A stretch of 64,000 nt of DNA, taken from the NCBI RefSeq assembly GCF_947503415.1, contig NZ_CANNDS010000002.1:744001-808000 (forward strand), given 5' to 3'. Positions 32,662 through 41,247 of this stretch are shown in pieces. Under the pieces are notes generated by a model. The model was not told where the DNA came from, did no database searches, and saw only the letters and a program-made list of their open reading frames with translations. The position numbers and the translations under genes are program-made. Each line of letters opens with the position of its first letter. Within the stretch, counting starts at the first letter, position 1. This stretch comes from an uncultured Tateyamaria sp. GTDB lineage: Bacteria; Pseudomonadota; Alphaproteobacteria; Rhodobacterales; Rhodobacteraceae.

Positions 32662-33954
32662 TCAGCCACCAGGCGTCAGCTTGTAGATCGTGCCTTCGTC
32701 AATGGCGGTATAGAGGCTGCCATCCGGGCCCATCACGACCGAGCGGAAGCGTCCTGTCTCCATTGGAAGGGTCATCTCTGTCACGTCTTCTACGTCGGTA
32801 TTGTCATCGTTGAACTGAATGACATCGATCCTTTGACCGATTGGCGTTCCACCAAAACCGATGCCCATGATGCCGACGACCATCGCTCCGTTCCAATCAC
32901 CCCACGCGTCGCCCGCGAGAAACGCAGCCGACGACGTGCCTTGCGACCAGCCATTGTTGTTCCAAATCGGGGGCATGGCATCAGGATAGGTGTCAAAATC
33001 GGTCATGGGCATAAAGGCCGCTCTTTCGTAGCGGTTCATGCCTTCCTCCTGGTTTGGCGAATACCCACAGTAGTTGTCTGGGCAGTCCCCTCGACCAGCC
33101 ATGTTCGGTCGTGGATCCCAACCGGCGTTCCCACCATTCTGGAGGATTGTGATCTCGTCCGAATGCCAAGGTCCGTGTTCTGCCGTGATCGCCTGTCCGG
33201 TCACCGGATGGAACGCAATGCCCTGAACATTTCGGTGTCCGTAAGTGTATGTGCGATCATCGAAACCATCTGGCGGAGCATTGTCAGCGATGGCATTTCC
33301 GTCGGTGTCGATCCGCAGAACCTTTGACCCCATCATCGTTGGGCTTTGGGGCACTTCGCCATTGTGGGTATCGCCCGTTGTCAGGAACAGATGCCCGTTC
33401 GCGTCAAATCGAACACGGCCGCCGTTGTGTGCGCCGGGACCTCCAAACGGGTGATCAGATGCCGCCATCTTGTAGGGCACATCGTCAACGATATCAGTCC
33501 GGTCCGATACAGACGTGAAGTCCTCACTCAGACTGAACCTCATGAGCCGGTTCGTATGAGGCTCCGACATGTTCGACGTTGAATAGACATAGATCCGCCG
33601 GTTGTTGGCGAAATCCGGATCGAAGGCCACGCCCATCATGCCGGCCTGACCTTCGCAGAACAGATCCGACCCGTTGGATGGATATCCATCAGTGTCGCCA
33701 ACGCCATACAGCGCGTTCACGGTGCCGTCTGCCATCCGCACTGACAAGCCTTTGCACTTCTCGGTAAAAAGCATCGTGCCGTCGTCAAGAAACGCCATGT
33801 CCCACGGATTATCCAGACCATCGAGCACAACTTCGTGTTGCAGGTTGGTTGTGTTCAAGCCGCTCTGGGCGACCGCTGGCAAAGACATGATTGCCGTGCC
33901 GCCGATAAGAGACGCAAGAACAGGCAGCGTTGTACGATAATGTGAACGATACAT
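32662..33954 (-). CDS. PQQ-dependent sugar dehydrogenase family protein, periplasmic
   Basis: A 430-residue exported protein (signal peptide LPVLASLIGGTAIMSLPAVAQ) of the soluble glucose/sorbosone dehydrogenase family, with a six-bladed beta-propeller. Markers include LDNPWDMAFLDDG, EGQAGMMGVAFDPDF, FGGPGAHNGGRV with the catalytic-type His, TYGHRNVQGIAF and EHGPWHSDEI. It oxidises aldoses with PQQ as cofactor. The start at 33954 has GGGAGG upstream and a good signal peptide; an earlier ATG at 34059 would bury it. A cytochrome c gene lies directly upstream in the same direction and could accept the electrons. Confidence 0.87.
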   Translation of the reverse strand: MYRSHYRTTLPVLASLIGGTAIMSLPAVAQSGLNTTNLQHEVVLDGLDNPWDMAFLDDGTMLFTEKCKGLSVRMADGTVNALYGVGDTDGYPSNGSDLFCEGQAGMMGVAFDPDFANNRRIYVYSTSNMSEPHTNRLMRFSLSEDFTSVSDRTDIVDDVPYKMAASDHPFGGPGAHNGGRVRFDANGHLFLTTGDTHNGEVPQSPTMMGSKVLRIDTDGNAIADNAPPDGFDDRTYTYGHRNVQGIAFHPVTGQAITAEHGPWHSDEITILQNGGNAGWDPRPNMAGRGDCPDNYCGYSPNQEEGMNRYERAAFMPMTDFDTYPDAMPPIWNNNGWSQGTSSAAFLAGDAWGDWNGAMVVGIMGIGFGGTPIGQRIDVIQFNDDNTDVEDVTEMTLPMETGRFRSVVMGPDGSLYTAIDEGTIYKLTPGG

Positions 33955-34123
33955 AATAACCTCCCATAGTGATTTGCTTCGCCAACCGGAGGGGGCTGTT
34001 TCTTTTGTCCACTCAATCCGGGTGTGCGAAGGTTCCCACGGTAGTCGCGAGAATTTCACCGGTCAACGATCAACTTACGCAACGTCAACGTCGCGCCGCT
34101 GGGCTCAGGTTCTTACGCGCGGA

Positions 34124-34498
34124 CTATTCGAAAGCTGTGGTGACATAGATCGCGAGGCTCGCGATGTCGCTGTCCGAAAGCTTTTTGGCGTGTTGAATCA
34201 TTAGGATAGAATTCGGTCCGATCTTTTCGCCCGATCTGTAGCGCTCCAGCAATTCCACGATGTAGTCTGGCTCTTTGTCAGAAAGCTTCGGATAGCTAGC
34301 TGCGCCTTGCGCTTTGTTGCCATGGCAGGCTCGGCACGACTTCTGGAAGATTTTTTCTGCCGCCGCCAGGTCCACCTCCGCGGATATTAAAGTCGTCTCG
34401 GCCGCGTCGGTCGCCGTATCCCCACTCGTGTCGTTTTGCGCCCACGCCGAAAAACAGCAAAGCGCCATTGGCACGGTCCAAACAAAAGCTTTCAGCAT
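34124..34498 (-). CDS. Periplasmic monohaem cytochrome c
   Basis: A 124-residue exported protein with a signal peptide (MLKAFVWTVPMALCCFSAWA) and one haem-binding motif, CRACH, near residue 55. The family's helix around YPKLSDKEPDYIVELL and the C-terminal SDIASLAIYV helix are also visible; a Met in ILMIQHAKK may be the second ligand. The start at 34498 has a GGGAG site and gives the signal peptide. It precedes the PQQ-type sugar dehydrogenase by 169 bases and is its likely electron acceptor. Confidence 0.87.
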   Translation of the reverse strand: MLKAFVWTVPMALCCFSAWAQNDTSGDTATDAAETTLISAEVDLAAAEKIFQKSCRACHGNKAQGAASYPKLSDKEPDYIVELLERYRSGEKIGPNSILMIQHAKKLSDSDIASLAIYVTTAFE

Positions 34499-34972
34499 GA
34501 ATGTGGTCTCCCTGGGTGGGTTGCTGTCGATATGTCTAAAGCATCTTCCGGGCAGGTCAAACGTCCGCAGCAACCTACGATCAACATACGTGGGAGGCAC
34601 CCCGTAGGAGGGCCAAGCGCCAGGAGTGATAAGATGCGAACAATCTGATTACACGCCAACGGCTGCGTTCAGGATTGAAAATGTGTAACGCCCAAGACGC
34701 ATTCACGGTCGGCTGATCTAAGACCGACAAATGCTTTGCTTGGCCCAAGGCACCTCATAACACCTTTCGAACGCGGAATGGCGCTGCTCAATCGCTGATC
34801 TCTGCCACAGCTTTTGGCATCACTCGACTATTCGCTAATCAAGACCTATGACATTCAGACTGTGACCAATGACCACCGTTGTGTCGGTCACGAAGATTGC
34901 GACAATACAAGAATACGCACCGGTCTTTGAAACGACACATGTCTCACACGCAACAGGGCGCAAAGGCGTACC
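34499..34972. other. Intergenic promoter region before pqiA, no gene supported
   Basis: Divergent promoters for the cytochrome/dehydrogenase pair and the pqi operon should be here. An inverted repeat GTGACC-N18-GGTCAC lies at 34862-34891, about 80 bases before the pqiA start. No open frame has family likeness or a good ribosome site. Confidence 0.4.
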
Positions 34973-35596
34973 ATGACACAGCTGAATGTTTCGTCACTAT
35001 TGGTTTGCCCGCAATGTGACGCGCTTTACCGGGCCAAGACGCCCGTGTCAGGCGAGGTGTCGGTTTGCCAAAGATGTCACCACGTGATCGCGACCCCACG
35101 TCGAAAGGCCGGGATGCAGATCATTTCCCTGGCCTTGGCAAGTCTGATCATGATCGTTGGGGCGGTGTTTTTTCCATTTTTGCGGATTGAGGCGGCAGGG
35201 CTCTCCAATGCGGCGTCCGTGCTCGACGTCGCACTATCCTTCGGCAGCGGATTGCTTTCGGCGCTTATCGTGATGACGGCCGCCTTCATCGTCTTCATCC
35301 CTGCACTGCGTTTGGTATTGCTTCTGTATGTTCTGACACCGGTTGTCTTTGACACCCCGCCGGCAGCCGGAGCGAGAACAGCGTTCCGTTGGGCTGAAGA
35401 CCTTACACCATGGGCGATGGCCGAGATTTTCGCGCTGGGTGTGGCCGTGGCACTTATCAAGGTGGGCGACTTGGCCTTCGTCAACTTTGGCCCTGCGTTC
35501 TGGATGTTCGCGGTGCTGGTCTTACTTCTCATTCTTCTACAACGATCTTTATGCAGTTGGTCAGTATGGCACGCCCTGAATCCGTCGCAGTCCTGA
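34973..35596 (+). CDS. pqiA: PqiA-family inner-membrane protein, first copy
   Basis: A 207-residue membrane protein equal to one half of E. coli PqiA. An N-terminal zinc-ribbon-like pair of CxxC motifs is present (CPQCDALY and CQRCHHV), followed by about four membrane segments (near 47-65, 83-115, 145-165, 170-190). In E. coli PqiA carries two such modules in one chain; here they are split into two overlapping genes. PqiA works with PqiB/PqiC in lipid movement between the two membranes. A weak site (GGCGCAAAGG) precedes the ATG. Confidence 0.85.
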   Translation: MTQLNVSSLLVCPQCDALYRAKTPVSGEVSVCQRCHHVIATPRRKAGMQIISLALASLIMIVGAVFFPFLRIEAAGLSNAASVLDVALSFGSGLLSALIVMTAAFIVFIPALRLVLLLYVLTPVVFDTPPAAGARTAFRWAEDLTPWAMAEIFALGVAVALIKVGDLAFVNFGPAFWMFAVLVLLLILLQRSLCSWSVWHALNPSQS

Positions 35597-36213
35597 CCGC
35601 AAAATCCGCAGGTCTTGTGGGCTGTCGACGGTGCGCGCGCGCATGGCCCGGCGACACGCAGCACTGCGGCTGTTGCGGTGCGGCGTTAAGGTCGCGCGAC
35701 CCACACAGTCTTCAAAAGGTTTGGGCGTGGTGGGTTGCCGGGCTGATGTGCTACGTCCCGGCCAATGTGTACCCGATGCTGCGCACGCGCACTTTGTTCA
35801 CGACGGAGGACGCAACAATCGTCGGCGGTGCAATTGAACTATTTCAACACGGTGCCATCGGAATTGCGCTGGTGATCCTGATTGCATCCATCGCCATTCC
35901 CGTCGGCAAATTCCTGGCGATCGCATATCTGGCCCTGACAGTTGCGCGGCCGCGCATGCTGGACGGGCACCACCGGCAAATGCTGTACGAAGTGGTCGAG
36001 TACATTGGACGGTGGTCGATGATCGACGTGTTCGTGGTTGCTATCCTCGCGTCATTGGTTCAACTCGGGAATGCAGCAAATATCACCGCAGGTGTTGCCA
36101 GTTTGACTTTCGCACTCTCCGTCATCTTTACAATGCTGTCCGCTCAAGCATTCGACAGCCGACTGATCTGGGACCAGAGCGTAACACAAAAGGACCCTGT
36201 TGATGCCGAATGA
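35566..36213 (+). CDS. pqiA: PqiA-family inner-membrane protein, second copy
   Basis: A 215-residue membrane protein equal to the other half of PqiA. Two zinc-ribbon CxxC motifs (CRRCARAW, CGCCGAAL) come first, then about four membrane segments, with the family segment VWAWWVAGLMCYVPANVYPML. The start at 35566 (MARPES) or 35551 (MQLVSM) lies inside the upstream gene; both are possible. It overlaps pqiB. The split of PqiA into two proteins is common in alphaproteobacteria. Confidence 0.82.
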   Translation: MARPESVAVLTAKSAGLVGCRRCARAWPGDTQHCGCCGAALRSRDPHSLQKVWAWWVAGLMCYVPANVYPMLRTRTLFTTEDATIVGGAIELFQHGAIGIALVILIASIAIPVGKFLAIAYLALTVARPRMLDGHHRQMLYEVVEYIGRWSMIDVFVVAILASLVQLGNAANITAGVASLTFALSVIFTMLSAQAFDSRLIWDQSVTQKDPVDAE

Positions 36214-38308
36214 GGTTCCGGAGATCGACGTAAAGCCAGCACGTCGACCGTTCCTGCAGAGAATGTCAGTTGTCTGGCTGGTTCCCATCGTTGGCTTGGT
36301 TGTTGCCCTAAGTGTCGCTTGGCAAACCTGGTCCAGCCAAGGCCCCCGGATTGTCATCGTCTTCGAAGAGGCATCCGGCGTGAAAGCCAACGAAACCGAA
36401 CTCAGGTATCGGGACGTCGTTGTTGGTCGCGTTGAACAAGTGGAATTTTCGCCGGACCTCGGGCGGGTCGAGGTATCCGTCCGATTGGACAAAGAGATTG
36501 CACCGTTTGTGGATGCAGACGCTGTATTTTGGGTCGTCCGCCCGCAGGTATCGACACGCGGCGTGTCCGGTCTGGACACTGTTCTGTCGGGGGTTTTCAT
36601 CGAAGGTGTCTGGGACACCAACGCCATGGGATTTGCCGCGGAACACGTTGGCTTGGCGACCGCCCCTCTTTTGAGACCGGGGGAAGAAGGCACAACGATA
36701 ACGCTACGAGCTCAACCCGGTACAACTTTGGCCGAAGGGACTGCCATAACGTACAAGGGCATAGAAGTTGGGCGCGTCGGCTCGCCAGAACTGCAACCGA
36801 ACGCCGCACAGGCCAATGCACCTGCCGTGATCTATGCGCCATACGACCGGTTGATTTCTTCGACGACGCGCTTTTGGGACACATCTGGCTTCAGCTTTTC
36901 AATCGGCGCGGGCGGCGCGAACCTGGACTTCACGTCGCTGGCGTCACTGGTCGCAGGCGGTATCGCGTTTGATACGCTGGTGTCGGGTGGTGTCCCACCA
37001 AGCGGCACGCCTCTCTTCGACGTATATGCATCGGAACCGGAAGCGCGCACTGCCCTTTTTGACGAACGCCGTGGGAACGTCATAAATCTGTCGATGGTGT
37101 TTGATGACAATGCCACGGGCCTCGCCGTCGGGTCGCCGGTATACTTGAACGGCATTTCCATAGGTGAAGTAACGAATGTATCGGGGCTCGTTGATCCGCT
37201 GCGGTTCCGCGACGAGCGTGTGCGTCTTCAAGTTTCGGTGGAAGTTGCAGCGGCACCGTTGGGATTGTCCGCAACGACAAGCGACGATGTCATCATGGAC
37301 TTTTTTGCAGCACAGGTAGAGGCAGGTCTGCGCGCCCGGCTAACGACGGCCTCTATTTTGACGGGCGGCCTGCGCATCGAGTTGGTTACGGTGGATGGCG
37401 CCGAACGACAGACCATAGATTTCGGGGCGCTCCCGCTTCCCGCGATACCTACAACCGACAGCCAGATTGCTGATGCAGGGGCAACCGCGCAAGGCGTCTT
37501 GCAGCGTATCAATGATCTACCCATCGAGGAATTGATGCAGTCTGCTGTTGATTTCCTGAATGCGACCACAGCGTTGGTCAACGACGGCGACCTTGCAAAA
37601 ATACCGCAGGATGTGAGGAAAGCGCTTGGTGATGTCATACAGTTGACGTCATCGGCTGATGTGCAAGCCGTTCCGGAACGGATCGCTGCAATCCTCAGCG
37701 ATGCGGAACAAGCCATCGCGGAATTGGCCGGCATATTGCGCTCATTCCAAAGCGCGGACACGGTTGAACGGGTATTGGCAACCGTCGACGCAACGGGCGC
37801 AGCCGCTGAAACGATCTCGGATAGTGTCGAAGGTGTTCCTGAACTGGTCGAAAGCCTGACCGCGACGGCTAGAACCGCGCAACAACTGCCATTGGAAGAC
37901 CTGGTCACGCGCCTTTCTCAAGTTGTGGCTTCTACAGATGAGCTCTTGAACACCGACGGTACGCAAGACTTGCCTGCCACACTGAACGCATCACTCGATG
38001 AAATCCGCCTCGCGTTGTCGGAGTTGCGCGAGGGCGGTGCCGTTGCAAACCTGAACGCCACTCTCGCATCGACACAGAACGCTGCCGAAACCGCAGCACA
38101 AGCTGCACAATCGCTGCCCGAGCTTGTAAATCGCCTGAACACCACTTTGGACAGAGCAGAAGACACCCTTGCCGGTTACGACGAAAGCTCGGAGTTCAAT
38201 CGCACGGTGCGACTGGCACTGACGGAGGTGGCGCGCGCTGCAAAAGCGGTTACAAGTCTATCACGCACCATCGAACGGCAGCCGAATTCGTTGCTCTTGG
38301 GGAGATAA
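36203..38308 (+). CDS. pqiB: PqiB-type MCE-domain lipid transport protein
   Basis: A 701-residue inner-membrane-anchored protein with one N-terminal membrane segment (about 22-42, VVWLVPIVGLVVALSVAW) and three MCE domains in the periplasm: the first near residue 49 (RIVIVFEEASGVK), the second near 165 (ITLRAQPGTTLAEGT), the third near 290 (INLSMVFDDNATGLAVGSPV). A long helical C-terminal part (about 430-690) follows, as in PqiB, where it forms a needle to the outer membrane. The ATG at 36203 overlaps the second pqiA gene. Confidence 0.92.
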   Translation: MPNEVPEIDVKPARRPFLQRMSVVWLVPIVGLVVALSVAWQTWSSQGPRIVIVFEEASGVKANETELRYRDVVVGRVEQVEFSPDLGRVEVSVRLDKEIAPFVDADAVFWVVRPQVSTRGVSGLDTVLSGVFIEGVWDTNAMGFAAEHVGLATAPLLRPGEEGTTITLRAQPGTTLAEGTAITYKGIEVGRVGSPELQPNAAQANAPAVIYAPYDRLISSTTRFWDTSGFSFSIGAGGANLDFTSLASLVAGGIAFDTLVSGGVPPSGTPLFDVYASEPEARTALFDERRGNVINLSMVFDDNATGLAVGSPVYLNGISIGEVTNVSGLVDPLRFRDERVRLQVSVEVAAAPLGLSATTSDDVIMDFFAAQVEAGLRARLTTASILTGGLRIELVTVDGAERQTIDFGALPLPAIPTTDSQIADAGATAQGVLQRINDLPIEELMQSAVDFLNATTALVNDGDLAKIPQDVRKALGDVIQLTSSADVQAVPERIAAILSDAEQAIAELAGILRSFQSADTVERVLATVDATGAAAETISDSVEGVPELVESLTATARTAQQLPLEDLVTRLSQVVASTDELLNTDGTQDLPATLNASLDEIRLALSELREGGAVANLNATLASTQNAAETAAQAAQSLPELVNRLNTTLDRAEDTLAGYDESSEFNRTVRLALTEVARAAKAVTSLSRTIERQPNSLLLGR

Positions 38309-38311
38309 AGA

Positions 38312-38875
38312 TTGATTAGGCTGGTCGCCGCCACTGCACTATTGTTTCTGGTCGCTTGCGGATCAGAACCCCCTACACGATTTGAAGCGGCTTCCGAGCC
38401 CACTCCCGAACGCGTGCGCATAGCTTACAAGGCCGTCTCGATACGCGATGTGTCGCTGCCGACATATGCCGCGACCGAAGAAATCTCCAGCGCGGACCTT
38501 GATGGGCGCCTCAGCTCAAGCGGATCAGCCCTCTGGGCAGACGACCCGGTCCGCGCCATTACCCTCGACGTGGCACGCGCGCTCAGGGAAGTCAGCGGCG
38601 CGCGCGTGGCGCCAGACCCTTGGCCTTACCAATCCCGCCCGGAGGCAACCGTCGACATTCGATTCGAGGAACTTATCCCCGATGCCAATGGCGAATACCG
38701 CGCGGCTGGATTGTACTTTGTCGCTCCGGATGACGAAGACCGGGTTGAACATGCACACGAATTTGCGTTTTCCATTCAATACGATGTTGAGGCGGGGTTT
38801 GCCGCACTGGCAGCAGCGCGTGCGCAGTTGGCAAACATGCTGGTGCTCGACATTGCGCAAACAGCCCTTCGATAG
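38312..38875 (+). CDS. pqiC: PqiC-type outer-membrane lipoprotein
   Basis: A 187-residue lipoprotein of the ABC-type transport auxiliary family. A signal peptide with lipobox LVAC (acylated Cys at residue 16) is followed by a mature domain with VRIAYKAVSIRDVSLPTYA and PVRAITLDVARAL. The start is TTG at 38312, 3 bases after the pqiB stop, with GGGGAG upstream. PqiC docks the PqiB needle at the outer membrane. Closing gene of the pqi operon. Confidence 0.85.
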   Translation: MIRLVAATALLFLVACGSEPPTRFEAASEPTPERVRIAYKAVSIRDVSLPTYAATEEISSADLDGRLSSSGSALWADDPVRAITLDVARALREVSGARVAPDPWPYQSRPEATVDIRFEELIPDANGEYRAAGLYFVAPDDEDRVEHAHEFAFSIQYDVEAGFAALAAARAQLANMLVLDIAQTALR

Positions 38876-39301
38876 TGTGCAACATTGGTTTGGTGATGCG
38901 TATTTCGGCGGCCAATAGGAAACGCCGCGCGGTGTCTAAAATCTGTCACCGCGTCTGACTTACGTCTACCTATCTTGGACGTCATAAACACACCGCGCAT
39001 GACGGATGACTGCGCAACGGTGCGCCCGCTGTACCGAGTGCCGTTGGACATCCATGTTGCCTACCATGGCGCCTCGATTGTGCGCCATATTCGACGGTGC
39101 AAGCGTTACATAAGCTTGAACTTGTGAACTGATACACGCTCGCCGATGGCAACGTTAGATGACCTGCTGCACCTTCAAAGCAGCCTAATGAATAGCACCT
39201 TGTCCCTGTTCCACAGCCAGAAAGTCAGTACGTTCTTTCAGAACAAACCCAGTTCGCAATACGCAAGGCAGGCCGCAAAGGTCCGTCCAGTATCACAGAC
39301 G
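38876..39301. other. Convergent intergenic region with terminator-like repeat
   Basis: The convergent ends of the pqi operon and the thioredoxin-reductase-like gene. A short frame at 39146-39349 overlaps the latter and has no family likeness. Apart from the repeat at 38928-38953 nothing else was seen. Confidence 0.45.
38928..38953 (+). terminator. Inverted repeat after pqiC
   Basis: CGCGGTG and CACCGCG form a perfect 7-base stem with a 12-base loop, about 52 bases beyond the pqiC stop. No U-run; a weak terminator candidate. Confidence 0.3.
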
Positions 39302-40987
39302 CTATTCCAACCCACCCAAGAACCTATGCACATCACTGATGCAAACTGACCCTTCGCCGACACCCGAGGCGACCCGCTTGACCGATCCTGACCGCACGTC
39401 GCCTACAGCAAAGATGCCCGGTACCGACGTGCCGAAAGGCGAGACCGCATGATCGCCGCTGGCCCGGCCTGTGACGACAAAGCCCTTTTCATCCAGTTCG
39501 ACACAATCGTCCAACCAAGCGGTATTTGGGCTGGCCCCGATCATGACAAACATGTTGGGCGCATCGACCGTTTTCTCTTCGCCGGTCCGTCGGTTTTTCC
39601 AGATCACCTGTTCTAACATGCGCTCCCCCCGCAGCGCCGTCACTTCGGTCTGGGTGTGCAAGGTGATGCGGAAGGACTCATCAATCCGGCGCACAAGATA
39701 GTCTGACATGCTGTCCGCAAGCCCGTCGCCGCGGATCAGGACGTGAACGTGAGACGCGTGATGCGACAGAAAAACCGCAGCTTGTCCGGCCGAATTGCCG
39801 CCGCCAACGACCACAACGTCGGTCCCAGCACAAAACTGCGCTTCAAGCGCCGTCGCGGCGTAGTGGATACCCTGCCCCTCGTAGGCCTCGTAACCTTCAA
39901 GGTTGAGGGTTCGGTATGTCGCCCCGCACGCCAAGATCACGGTGCGGGACCGAATGACCTGGTCGCCCTCGGTGACAATGGCGAATGTGCCATCCTCTTC
40001 CTTTTCAATGCCGGTCGCGCCTCGGGCAATGGCGAACGTCGCTCCGAATTTCTGAGCCTGTATCCAAGCGCGCCCGGCCAATGCCTGGCCAGAAATGCCA
40101 GTCGGAAACCCAAGATAGTTTTCGATCTTTGAACTGGTGCCCGCCTGTCCGCCCGGCGCCTCCGCTTCGATCACGATTGTCTCCAGCGCTTCGGACGCAC
40201 CATAAACGCAGGCCGACAAGCCCGCTGGACCTGCGCCGACAATCGCAAGATCGCGCACGTGACCGTCCACCAAATCCTCGGTAAGCCCCAGTACATCCGC
40301 AAGTTCAGGCGTTCCCGGATTGTGATAGGTATGCCCATCCGGCGTACACACGATGGGGAGATCGCCGCCCTGCTCACCTATGATCCGGTCGCCTTCAGTG
40401 GATCCGGGCTCATGCTGCAACAAGGGGTATCCATTCCGCGTCAGAAAGCGATTGATGCGGATCACGTCGCGATCATTTTTCGCGCCGACCAGCGTAACCC
40501 CGGCCTCGGAATGAACGATGAAGGCGGTGCGCCGCAGGATGAAGGCGCGCATGATGATCTCGCCGATATCCTGCTCTGTGCTCGACATTCGGCGAAACTG
40601 ATCACGTGACAACCGCACCACACGACTGTCTTCTCCAGTGCGCCCCCCGACAAGGATCTTGCGTTGGTTGAAAAGATCCAGTTCACCCGTGAACTGGTGG
40701 CGCGCATGGGTAGTGATGACCATTTCCTCGCCATTTGGCGTGCTGTCCGTGATTTCAATGCACCCTTTGAGGATCAGAAAAAAATCGACGCCCCGTTGAC
40801 CGCGTTCAAACAGCCACGTTCCTTTTGGCAAGTCTTCGACCGCGCCATAGCCGGTGAGACGGGACACCTGATCGTCGTTCAGCACTGGAAAGGTCTGTTC
40901 TTCGCGCGCGTAGGGGTCGCTGGGATTGACGGATTGGCGCGCTGCCTCAACTGCTGTCTGGTTTTTTGTCACGTCCCGCCCCCTCAT
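39302..40987 (-). CDS. Cyclic-nucleotide-binding/thioredoxin-reductase-like fusion
   Basis: A 561-residue three-part protein. Residues about 30-145 form a CNB/CRP-like domain (LPKGTWLFERGQRGVDFFLILKG). Residues about 160-235 look like a thioredoxin/glutaredoxin-type domain with PIVCTPDG. From about 243 comes a thioredoxin-reductase-like FAD/NAD domain: IVGAGPAGLSA, APGGQAGTSSKIENYLGFP, VVVVGGGNSAGQAA and GIFAVGDVRSG. The usual redox CxxC of thioredoxin reductase is missing from the NAD domain. It may sense a nucleotide and pass electrons to an unknown acceptor. This architecture occurs in many proteobacteria without a defined job. Confidence 0.85.
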   Translation of the reverse strand: MRGRDVTKNQTAVEAARQSVNPSDPYAREEQTFPVLNDDQVSRLTGYGAVEDLPKGTWLFERGQRGVDFFLILKGCIEITDSTPNGEEMVITTHARHQFTGELDLFNQRKILVGGRTGEDSRVVRLSRDQFRRMSSTEQDIGEIIMRAFILRRTAFIVHSEAGVTLVGAKNDRDVIRINRFLTRNGYPLLQHEPGSTEGDRIIGEQGGDLPIVCTPDGHTYHNPGTPELADVLGLTEDLVDGHVRDLAIVGAGPAGLSACVYGASEALETIVIEAEAPGGQAGTSSKIENYLGFPTGISGQALAGRAWIQAQKFGATFAIARGATGIEKEEDGTFAIVTEGDQVIRSRTVILACGATYRTLNLEGYEAYEGQGIHYAATALEAQFCAGTDVVVVGGGNSAGQAAVFLSHHASHVHVLIRGDGLADSMSDYLVRRIDESFRITLHTQTEVTALRGERMLEQVIWKNRRTGEEKTVDAPNMFVMIGASPNTAWLDDCVELDEKGFVVTGRASGDHAVSPFGTSVPGIFAVGDVRSGSVKRVASGVGEGSVCISDVHRFLGGLE

Positions 40988-41198
40988 TCCGATGTTGTTG
41001 TTTCATATGCGGCGCCCCCAGAAATTTCCAAGTCGCCTGTCGACCTGATCCTGCTCGGGCATGACATTGCGTCAAAGACACGTCGCCTCACACCTTCCTC
41101 GCAGGGCATGGGCATCTTGGTAGCCAATGGCTGAGGGTCAATTCCTGTCGCGCCAATCCTGCGTGCATGCACTTATGTCGCATTTCCCAATGTTCGGA

Positions 41199-41230
41199 GG
41201 CGGCGCACCAGTTGACGCAAGTGCGCCGCC
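41199..41230 (-). terminator. Strong hairpin after the ABC exporter gene
   Basis: A perfect 10-base inverted repeat GGCGGCGCAC and GTGCGCCGCC with a 12-base loop, 17 bases beyond the exporter stop on the minus strand. A TTTT lies on the plus-strand side only, so the minus-strand stop relies on the stem. Confidence 0.45.
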
Positions 41231-41247
41231 CACCTTTTCGACCGATG

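Noticed and set aside
39146-39349. Small plus-strand frame of 67 codons
   Set aside because: Runs into the 3' end of the thioredoxin-reductase-like gene and has no recognisable product.
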